Of a DNA stretch of 64,000 bases, positions 57,151 to 64,000 are shown piece by piece. This stretch comes from Diacronema lutheri. Taxonomy: Eukaryota > Haptophyta > Pavlovophyceae > Pavlovales > Pavlovaceae. Under the pieces are notes generated by a model that worked only from the letters and a program-made list of their open reading frames with translations, ran no database searches and was not told the DNA's origin. Position numbers and translations under genes: made by a program. The stretch covers positions 744,001 through 808,000 of the forward strand of contig JAGTXO010000007.1 of the NCBI GenBank assembly GCA_019448385.1, given 5' to 3'. The first letter of the stretch is position 1, and each line of letters opens with the position of its first letter.

Positions 57151-58396
57151 GTGTCGCTCAGACTGATGATTGTGCAGCCTCAAAAAAGTGCTCACGACAT
57201 TCTCGGGCGAGTCAGCAGCGGGAACGTGCACTGCGCCGAGGCGCAACGAGTGTAGCGAGCGAAAGAGCAGGCGGCGCAGGTCCGATGTCGCAAATTTGAC
57301 TCTCCTGAGAAGTTCGCACGCTTTAGAAGCGCGCCTCGTGTCAGCCTTGCGCACATGCCGCTCGCCTTTTGTGGGGATTTGTCGCACATTCCGAATTCCT
57401 GAGCCGGCCAATGCGGCTTCAACTTTGCGCTTATGGTTCTCGTTGGATGCAGCGAGGTCAAGCATGCATACGCCGACACTCTCCTCGACAGCCTGAGACA
57501 CCAAGATTTATCGCAAGGCTTTTGATTGCTTTATGCTGCACAGGCGTGTAAAAGCAGAATAGTCGGGACCATGGCCGAGGTGGCATTAACGGTAGCGTTG
57601 GCGACGTGCCGCGATTGCACTCATTGCAATGGCTTGCGCGAAGAAGAGATTCAAATTCCAAAATCAAAAAGCATTTTGAGATTAAAGGGAAGGGGGCTTC
57701 ATTTTCGGCCCATTGCGATAACGCATATAGCATATTAAAGTGTGCAACGCATTGGCAGCGCGTTGAGCGGCCTATCGGCTGGAACAAAGGCGTCGCACGA
57801 GTGCAGCGGGCGCGGACGCATGCGTCGAGAATGCGCGTCATCACTGATTACCGAGCGGTGCCACGCAAGCACAACGGCTGCAATCGCGGCCTCGACAGGC
57901 GCACTCGCTGTGATACAGGCCGCGGCAAAGAAGGAGACCGAGCAGAATATCGGTGCCGAGCTGCTTGCACTCTCCAAAAAGGCGTGAACGAGTCGCTTAC
58001 CACGCAATGTTCCTGAAGATCTACCAAGCGTATGCTATCACAGCGACGAGAACGCTTTCTGCTGTGAGACATCTATGATTTGCTCGTGCCCGATGCTTCG
58101 TCCCCAGCGCTGGCCGCACATTTCGCGCTTGCCGCCTCCGCGTATCGCGCTGGGCCCAGCTTGGCCGCGAATGTCACGCTCGAGCCCGCGCTGCATACCT
58201 CGAATGATGGCGCGTGGCATTGCCAGCGCTGCATATTCTCAATGAAGGCGCGTGGCGGTGCAAGCTGCGCTACTGGCGTAGCAGACGAATATCGAGGCGT
58301 GTGGAGTGGTCGGTTGCAGAATCGCCTTTATCGCGAGCTGCGCGCAGCACCTGCAGCAGCCGGTCGTGCAGTGGCGTAACGAGTCAGCCCAGCGCG
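57151..58396. other. intergenic region with weak overlapping ORFs
   Basis: GC content near one half. Overlapping ORFs on both strands (57,148-57,504 minus; 57,170-57,496 plus; 57,742-57,987 plus, ending QNIGAELLALSKKA) have no recognisable domains and none stands out by codon use. They may be remnants. No tRNA or rRNA signature was noticed. Confidence 0.4.
58188..58263 (+). repeat. imperfect 38-bp tandem repeat (two copies)
   Basis: The two copies start GCGCTGCATA at 58,188 and 58,226 and share GGCGCGTGG. About 29 of 38 positions match. Confidence 0.7.
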
Positions 58397-58891
58397 ATGC
58401 AGTCACGCCGCGACAAAATAATGCGCCATGAAATCATCATTGGCTTGGTCAAAATTTACGCGACACAGATTTTGAAAGCGGCTTCTCCGGATGCCGCGTT
58501 CGCCGAGAAGGTACTTCGGCAAGCCAATATGGGGATATATGGATCTGGCACCGAACTGCCGCGAGCAAAGTCGGGCCTGGGCTCGAGGACACCGGAGCTG
58601 GCCTTGCCCTTGACGTCGCTACTCGCGTACAGGTGCTCGAGTCGACAAGAAAATCTGAGCGCATGTCATCTCGCGTGCCGGCTGCATGGCGCAGGCGAAG
58701 GACAACGAGAAGAGCGTGCAAGGGCAATTGCGGTCGCGCAAGCCGCAAAATGTATGCTGATCCCCGACACGCCCGTGTGCTCAAATTGCACTGACGACGA
58801 CGACGACTTTGATCAACAGCTCAAGTCAACGGTGGCGGGCAGCTATGGGATTAATAAGCCGCATTTACGCCGTATTGTACACGCTAAGTAA
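58397..58891 (+). CDS. unidentified ORF, 164 codons
   Basis: From the ATG at 58,397 the product begins MQSRRDKIMRHEIIIGLVK. It has a helical N-terminal part (IIIGLVKIYATQILKAASPD, AFAEKVLRQANMGIYGSG), a CxxC pair near the end (VCSNC) followed by an Asp run, and ends HLRRIVHAK. The frame is also open upstream to 58,214. No family is recognised, and overlapping antisense frames are similarly open. It may be decayed element DNA or an exon of an unknown gene. Confidence 0.22.
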   Translation: MQSRRDKIMRHEIIIGLVKIYATQILKAASPDAAFAEKVLRQANMGIYGSGTELPRAKSGLGSRTPELALPLTSLLAYRCSSRQENLSACHLACRLHGAGEGQREERARAIAVAQAAKCMLIPDTPVCSNCTDDDDDFDQQLKSTVAGSYGINKPHLRRIVHAK

Positions 58892-59594
58892 TCGTTCTTG
58901 CGATGACCTCGATCAACAAAGCATGATAGACACCATGCCGTTCGTGCACTGATGCATCGTATGGCTGAGTGCATGTGCGCGAAACTTTCGTGAGGTACAC
59001 CCATCCTGCGAGGAAAAGTGAAGGGCATGCAGCATCGCAAGCGCGTCAGTATGAGAGGCGGAATCGGTGCAACACACGTGCCCGCAGCACGTACATGCCC
59101 GCGCGCGAAAGGCATAGACTTGAACTTAACATCCGCATGGGCCGGACACCGCACATGCGTTCAAAAATGGCACAAAGTACAGCACGGCAGAATGTAGGCA
59201 CACGCGCGCGCACTGCACACTCGTGAGCACCAGCGCCGAGTAAATCAATGGTGGAGAAGCATGTGCTCGACACGAACCCACCCTCCGAGCCCGCCGAATT
59301 CCGAGCTTGCGCCAATCGTACGTTAAGGCTGCGACATAGCCGGACAACCCTTTTTAAGCAAGATTTAAGCGCCAGCCTGGATAGGCTGGCACGGGCAAGT
59401 TGTCCGACCCCGCACACACGCTGACGCACCTCTACTGCTTCGTCTTGGATGTAGGCCGCCAGCGACGCGGAGTTTCTATGGCACATGAAGGTTTTCGTGG
59501 ATCAACACGCCTCCTTCATTCATCAAGACGGTGACCGGCCCACCCAGCCGCTGAACGCGGATCAATGTGATAGGTTCCGCGCGTGCTAGCGAGC
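58892..59594. other. gene-free region 3' of cycloartenol synthase
   Basis: About 700 bases with only short open frames. The part nearest 59,594 should hold the 3' UTR of the minus-strand cyclase gene. Nothing else is seen. Confidence 0.5.
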
Positions 59595-62581
59595 CTACGC
59601 TGCATGGCGCTCGTACTCGTGGGCGTATCGAGCGAGCGCCCAGATGGGGAAGATGTTGCGGTACTGCGTGTACGAAATGCCGCAAGCGCGGTTGAAGACG
59701 CCGGTGATGCCCTCCTGGTCCCAGTCGCCGGTGTCGCGCTGCTGCGAGATGAGGTACTCGACGCCGCGCTTGATCGCGGCGCCATCGGGCGAGCCGGCCG
59801 CCATCAGCGCGAGCAATGCCCACGCGGTGTTGACGACGCCCGAGCCGCCGTTGCCCCAGCGCTGCGCGCCGTGCTGCGCGTAAGCCTTGTCGTAGCACGA
59901 GGTGAAGTCCTCGCCCCAGCCTGCGGCGCGGGGAGTCGCGCGGCACACGTGAGGGCGACGTGCGCGGCGGGCGTGAGCACCACCGCCGCGTCGTCGGCGG
60001 ATGCGGGCGACGCGGCCGCGCACCGCCGTTCGCGTTCTGCTTGGAGAGGAGGAAATGGCACGCACGGCGGAGCGCGTCGGAGTGCTTGGGCTCTCCCGAG
60101 AGCACGAGGCCCTCGACGCCAAACCACGTGCCGTAGGTGAAGCAGCAGCCCCACGAGCCGTACCACGAGCCGTCCTCGCGCTGGATCGACTTGATGAAGC
60201 GTCGGCCGGCCGCGATCGCCTCCTGCACCTCGCGCGAGCGGTGCGCCGGGTAGGCCTGGTGGAAGGCGTAGATGGCCGAGAGCGACGCCATCGAGCACTC
60301 GACGTACGAGTAGTCGATCATGATGTCGCCAAAGACCTCCGACGGGTTGAGCCACTCGTACCAGCGGTAGCCGCGGTTGTTCTCGTACGTCGCAAACCCG
60401 CCGTCGACGTTTTGCAGCGTGAGGATCACGTTCACCGCTTTGAAGAGGCGCTCGTCGGGGATGACCGCGCAGCGCTCGCGGATGCACTGCAGGTTGCGCA
60501 TCGCGAGCACGGCCTTGAGCCCCTCCGCCGTGCAGTCGGAGATGGGCCAGCCGTGCGCCGCGCTCGAGAAGGGCCAGCCGCCCTCCGACACGTGCCGGTA
60601 GAAGCGCTTGCGCATCGCGCAGTCCTCGAAGGCGAAGGCGGGGCTCTTGCGCGATTCGGGCGAGCATAGGATCTGCGTGCGCTCGAGGTAGGCGTACGCC
60701 TTGGCGACCATCTCCGGAAACTCGTCGCAGAGGCCGCCCTCTGCGAACGCCTGGAGCGCGAACGACGTGTCCCACCCCTGCGAGCCGTTGTAGCCCTGCA
60801 TCTTCATCCCGTCCTCCGACACCCACAGGTAGTCGGGCACGCGCGCCATGTGGCGGCGGAACGCGTCCGTGTGCTGCGTGCACCCCGCCTCGACGTAGCG
60901 CGAGAGCATGTTGAGCACCTTGTTGACGGGCCCGATGTCTATGAAGTTGGTCTGCAGGTCCTCCGCGCCAATGTACTCGATCGCAAAGCGCAGCCCGCGC
61001 GCGCGCACCCAGTCGCGCAGCGCGCTCGGCGCGTGGCGCTCGTACACGGCGAGCGCGCCGTTCGCCAGCTTCATCAGCGGGTGCACGGGCGAGTAGTTGT
61101 CGATCTCGGCGACGAGCTCACGCGTGCTCGCCCACGGCACGGCGGCGTAGTCCTGGCAGTAGAGCTCCGAGCGGAGCGAGGCGATGAGCGGGTCGGTCTC
61201 GGCGTCGGGGTAGACGAAGCGCTTGCCGTAGAGGTAGCACATGGGCAGGTAGACCATCCGGCAGTGGCACCAGAGCCGCCCCGGGTGGAAGGGGAACCAA
61301 TCGGGTAGCAGCCACAGCTCGGGCGGGATCGGATGGTGCGCCTCCCAGTCCATCACGCCGAGGAGGCACATGTACAGCTTGGCCCACGAGCCCGTGTAGA
61401 TGCCACCACCGTACGACTGCGCGCTCGCGCGGCCAATGCGCGTGCGCGCGCCGCGGTGTGCGCGCGTCGGCTGCTGAGCGGCCGCGCACGCTCGTGCGCA
61501 CGCGCGCGCGCGGCGCGGCGGCCGACCGCGCGCGCACGTGGATGAAGACGCGGCCCTTGACCATCGCCGGATCGTCGCGCGGCACGCCGAGGAGACGCAG
61601 CGCAATGTAGCACATGCACGAGCCGAACATGGTCGAGGGCGATTCGATGTGCATGCCCCAACCGCCGTCCAGCTGCTGGTGCACGCGCAGGTAGTGCGCC
61701 ATCGCCTGCTGGAAGTCGGGCGAGAGCATCTCGGCGGGGCGGCCGGTCACGTACCACACAACAACGAGACCGGGCATCAGGAAGTGCGGCCCGCCGTAGT
61801 CGCCCGCCCAGTGGCCGTCGTCGGCCTGCAGCACGTTGTACCACGCCATCGCCTTGCGCACGGCCTCGCGGATCGAGCGCGGCTGCCACGACGCGTCGGG
61901 CACGGACTTGCCGGCGGCGCGCCATGCGTCGACGCGCTGCTCTCGCCAGAGCGCGTCGGACGGGTTTGGGTTCTTCTGCGGGTTGAAGCCCGTCGACGCC
62001 TTGCCCTCGCGCGCAGCCGGCCGGTGCCAAATCTGCCGGCCGGCCGGCTCGCCGGTGAGCTCGCAGCCCTTGAGGAGGGCCGCGGTCACACGGTGCGACT
62101 CCTCGGCGACCGCGCAGCGCCAGCCCGCATCCAGGTGGTGCGCCTTGTCCGCCCACTGCGGCTCGCGCAGGATGCGGTGCGCGCGCGCGCCGCCCGGGTG
62201 CGATGCGTGCATGCCCGCAAAGTAGTAGCACGCGAGCGCGCCGCACGCCGCGAGCGCGAGCAGCACGCCGGCGGGCGGGAGCAGCGGGAGGAGGAGCGCG
62301 TACGGCGCGAAGATGCACGCCGTCGCGAGCAGGGACCACTCGCCACGCGAGTTGTCGTACCCGAGCACGACCGTGCAGTAGCCGGCGCCGCCGTTCTGCC
62401 CAATCTTGGAGAGCGGCACGGCGGCGAGCACGTGCCCAAAGAGCACGACGGCGGCGGCCGAGAGGGCGAACGCCTCAGTGCCGACAGGCACCGACTCGGT
62501 CATGGCCGCGGGGATCACCCACGCGCGCGCGCACGCGCGCGCCGCGTCGATTGCGGAGAGCGCGCTCGCCAGGGACGACAT
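59595..62581 (-). CDS. CAS1: cycloartenol synthase (oxidosqualene cyclase), three exons, with N-terminal membrane extension
   Basis: Minus-strand CDS joins 62581-61538, 61416-60024 and 59920-59595, giving 920 residues. It cyclises 2,3-oxidosqualene, the entry step to sterols, at the ER membrane. The cyclase region starts near residue 178 and runs to the end, with QW-type repeats (DGHWAGDYGGP, DGGWGMHIESPSTMFG, DGSWYGSW), the RLWCHCRMVYLPM signature and the catalytic DCTAE motif (Asp642). The residues that separate cycloartenol from lanosterol synthases are Tyr557 (MQGYNGSQ), His636 and Ile640 (HGWPISDCTAE). These equal Arabidopsis CAS1 Tyr410, His477 and Ile481, so cycloartenol is predicted. 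Typical cyclases are about 760 residues; here the first 175 form an extra domain with hydrophobic segments at about 36-57 and 83-122. The start at 62,581 is the first ATG downstream of the likely promoter. Divergent to NDUFS4. Confidence 0.93.
59921..60023 (-). other. intron 2 of cycloartenol synthase
   Basis: 103 bases, GT-AG, phase 1: AACGGCG|GTGCGC to CCGCAG|GCTGGGG. Splicing restores NANGGWGEDFTSCY, as conserved in the family. Confidence 0.88.
61417..61537 (-). other. intron 1 of cycloartenol synthase
   Basis: 121 bases, GT-AG, phase 0: ATCCAC|GTGCGC to GCGCAG|TCGTAC. Splicing gives GRVFIH-SYGGGIYTGSWAK, matching the family pattern around TxSWGK. Confidence 0.88.
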
Positions 62582-62655
62582 TGATTCGGCTGGATCCCGC
62601 CCGCCTTTTAAAAAGGGCCACTCCCCATCCCCAATCCGAAGTGAGGAGAGCGACC
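62582..62655. promoter_or_regulatory. 74-bp divergent promoter between cycloartenol synthase and NDUFS4
   Basis: The two start codons face away from each other across only 74 bp. The middle holds TTTTAAAAA at 62,606-62,614 inside the near-palindrome CCTTTTAAAAAGG, the only AT-rich motif. It is 25 bp from the cyclase ATG and 42 bp from the NDUFS4 ATG. A symmetric TATA-like box serving both directions is an inference; 5' UTRs must be very short. Confidence 0.6.
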
Positions 62656-63180
62656 ATGCTGCCTTGCGCCGCGCCGCTGCTGCGCCTCTCGATGCCGTCG
62701 GCCCACACGGGGCCAGCGATGCTCGGCGCCGCGCGGCTGAGTGTGAAGGCGACTGAGCTCGTTGTCCCGCCAGGTGGCGTGCAGGCGTACGAGCTGCCCG
62801 ACGCGCTCGCCGACCCGAGCGCCGACGCGGACGCGTTTTACGGCGTCGAGCGCGAGGTCTACTCGAAGCGCACGGCGAAGGTCTTCCAGCCGGCAAAGGC
62901 GACGACGAGCTCGGGCAAGCTGGTTTCGACCAAATGGCGCGTCACCTTTCCCGCACCCGAACGTTGGACCAACGCCCTGATGGGCTGGACGAGCACGCGC
63001 GACCCCGTCTCAAACATTGCGCTCGACTTCAACAGCCTCGAGCAGGCGACCGCGTACGCGGAGGCGATGGGTTGCAAATACGAGGTGGTCAAGCCCAAGG
63101 CATACCGCGTCAAGCCCAAGTCCTACTCGGATAACTTTGTCTACCGCGGCCCGAAGCTGAACAAGAAGCCCGCGCCCTGA
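62656..63180 (+). CDS. NDUFS4: NADH:ubiquinone oxidoreductase 18-kDa subunit (NDUFS4, complex I)
   Basis: Single-exon gene of 174 residues, close to the usual length of about 175. NDUFS4 is an accessory subunit of mitochondrial complex I, on the matrix side of the peripheral arm, needed for assembly and stability of the NADH-oxidising module. The C-terminal two thirds carry the family signatures WTNALMGWTSTRDPVSNIAL, YAEAMGCKYEVVKPK and KPKSYSDNFVYRGPKLNKK. The first 30 residues lack acidic residues and contain Arg and Ser (MLPCAAPLLRLSMPS), compatible with a mitochondrial presequence. The start is the first ATG after the shared promoter. The coding GC skew and lack of introns are unremarkable. 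A short GC-rich inverted repeat (GCGGG...CCCGC) follows the stop. Confidence 0.95.
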   Translation: MLPCAAPLLRLSMPSAHTGPAMLGAARLSVKATELVVPPGGVQAYELPDALADPSADADAFYGVEREVYSKRTAKVFQPAKATTSSGKLVSTKWRVTFPAPERWTNALMGWTSTRDPVSNIALDFNSLEQATAYAEAMGCKYEVVKPKAYRVKPKSYSDNFVYRGPKLNKKPAP

Positions 63181-63258
63181 GCGGGCCGCGACCCGCGAGA
63201 AATGGGGATCGCGAGACTGCGACGCCCCGTGTAGTGAGTATGAGTACCGTCATCATTC

Positions 63259-63266
63259 TATAAAAG
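63259..63266 (+). promoter_or_regulatory. TATA-like box upstream of the FkbM-like fragment
   Basis: TATAAAAG lies in an otherwise GC-rich gap. It is only 15 bases before the ATG at 63,281, so transcription initiated from it would probably start inside the annotated frame. Confidence 0.4.
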
Positions 63267-63280
63267 CAACTTGACGCGCG

Positions 63281-63734
63281 ATGCCGACCGGCGTCGGTGA
63301 TCGCGCGCGCGGAACAAGCCGAGCGCCGCGCGCCCGCTCAATTACGGCGACGCTGCTCTGGCCACTGTTCGTCCGTGCGTGCGTGGCGCATCCGGGCGCC
63401 TCAAAGGAGGCGCGTGCGTTCAGCCGCACGGCCCTTCCGGCCGACGAGGCTAGCCGCGTGAACGGGTTCAAGCCTGTGCACTTTCTCGTCGGCGCGCAGG
63501 CGCTGACTGCGCGCAACCCGGTGACGAGCTCGCAATCGGAGCAGGACCTTGCGGTCAGTCTTATCCTCGGCGGGCGCGCCTCGGGCTTCTTTGTGGACCT
63601 CGCCGCCAACGACGCGATCCACTTGTCCAACACGTTCACGCTCGAGAAGAACCACGGATGGGCAAGCCCATCGACGATGCGCCGTGGTGGCGGCTGTGGT
63701 GGGCGAGCGCGCCTACCAGGTGGTCCACGGTTGA
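63281..63734 (+). pseudogene. FkbM-type methyltransferase fragment, frameshifted
   Basis: The first frame (ATG 63,281) has a hydrophobic stretch (TATLLWPLFVRACVA) and then the start of an FkbM methyltransferase domain: SQSEQDLAVSLILGG and GFFVDLAANDAIHLSN, followed by TFTLEKNHGW. In intact proteins this is followed by a GLCIEPN-like segment; here that is missing. The conserved continuation CAVVAAVVGERAYQVV appears about 30 bases later in another frame and stops at 63,734. Deletion plus frameshift make a pseudogene most likely. Such enzymes O-methylate sugars or other small substrates using S-adenosylmethionine. A very short unrecognised intron cannot be excluded. It ends 9 bases before the convergent thiamine gene. 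Confidence 0.55.
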
Positions 63735-63742
63735 AGCCTCCG

Positions 63743-64000
63743 CTACAACGGGCGCACGCGTGCGCGCAGCTCGAGCGCCGCATCGATCGCGCCGCGGACG
63801 GCTGCTGAGCGGTCGCGCACGCTGTCCGCTCCAAAGATGGCGGAGACGAGCGCGACGCCATCAGCGCCCGCCGCGATGCACGCGGGCGCGGTGTCGACGC
63901 CAATCCCGCCGATTGCGACAATCGGCAGGCCCCCTAGGGCTGCGCGCATCTGCTCGAGCATGGGTAGGCCGACGGCGGCCTTGTCCGGCTTGGTCGGGCT
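63743..64000 (-). CDS. thiE: thiamine-phosphate synthase, C-terminal part (gene continues beyond the window)
   Basis: The last 85 codons of a minus-strand gene. The enzyme joins hydroxymethylpyrimidine diphosphate and thiazole phosphate to thiamine phosphate. Visible family motifs are SPTKPDKAAVGL (the TKxD phosphate-binding region), LPIVAIGGIGVDTAPACIAA (phosphate-binding loop) and AGADGVALVSAIFGA. The stop at 63,743 follows a short helical tail (GAIDAALELRARVRPL) of usual length. In plants and algae this domain is often fused to HMP-P kinase; whether that is so here lies outside the window. It is convergent with the FkbM-like fragment. Confidence 0.85.
   Translation of the reverse strand, partial: SPTKPDKAAVGLPMLEQMRAALGGLPIVAIGGIGVDTAPACIAAGADGVALVSAIFGADSVRDRSAAVRGAIDAALELRARVRPL

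Noticed and set aside
57148-57504. Overlapping 118- and 108-codon ORFs on opposite strands
   Set aside because: Neither has recognisable motifs, and sense and antisense are equally open, so I could not choose either as a gene.
61118-61537. Extension of cyclase exon 1 past 61,538 in the same frame
   Set aside because: The continuation is Arg/Ala-rich without cyclase motifs; the conserved protein resumes in another frame at 61,416 with consensus splice sites.

Overview
The window looks like nuclear DNA from a GC-rich unicellular eukaryote, most probably a microalga. Genes have short spliceosomal introns of 103-121 bases (GT-AG, plus one GC-AG). It encodes a mitochondrial complex I subunit (NDUFS4) and an oxidosqualene cyclase with the residue triad of cycloartenol synthases. 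Haptophyte is my best guess from the coding style and the kinds of mobile-element remnants, but nothing here proves it.

Left flank (1-11.4 kb). An Ala/Arg/Trp-rich helical-repeat gene enters from outside the window and ends at 3932. A long coiled-coil gene follows on the same strand (4060-5897). Next comes a zone of broken mobile elements: a LINE-like reverse transcriptase remnant (6.5-8.2 kb), the frameshifted start of another element (9.4-9.75 kb), and the N-terminal part of a Helitron-type protein on the minus strand (9.76-11.34 kb) with one in-frame TGA. A small two-exon gene for an NF-YB-like histone-fold protein sits among them in an AT-richer island (8.39-9.02 kb).

Centre (11,476-55,497). 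About 44 kb is one head-to-tail macrosatellite. A roughly 1-kb core (C) alternates with two spacers, X (about 0.93 kb) and Y (about 1.29 kb). This gives a short unit S = C-X (1941 bp) and a long unit L = C-Y-C-X (4199 bp). These are arranged as a higher-order repeat S-S-S-L-L of about 14.2 kb, present as one left-truncated and two full copies plus a diverged terminal C-Y. Variants are shared between units one higher-order period apart. Y carries a possible 107-codon terminal exon on the minus strand, and a decayed inverted copy of Y lies outside the array near 57 kb. The left edge is about 140 bp from the Helitron-type pseudogene, so a rolling-circle origin is worth testing.

Right flank (55.5-64 kb). 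After about 4 kb of AT-richer DNA with only weak ORFs come compact housekeeping genes. Cycloartenol synthase (minus strand, three exons, with an unusual N-terminal membrane region) and NDUFS4 (plus strand) share a 74-bp divergent promoter holding a symmetric TTTTAAAAA box. An FkbM-methyltransferase fragment and the 3' end of a thiamine-phosphate synthase gene lie tail to tail at the right edge. Sterol, respiratory and thiamine functions are metabolically unrelated; apart from the shared promoter I see no functional clustering.
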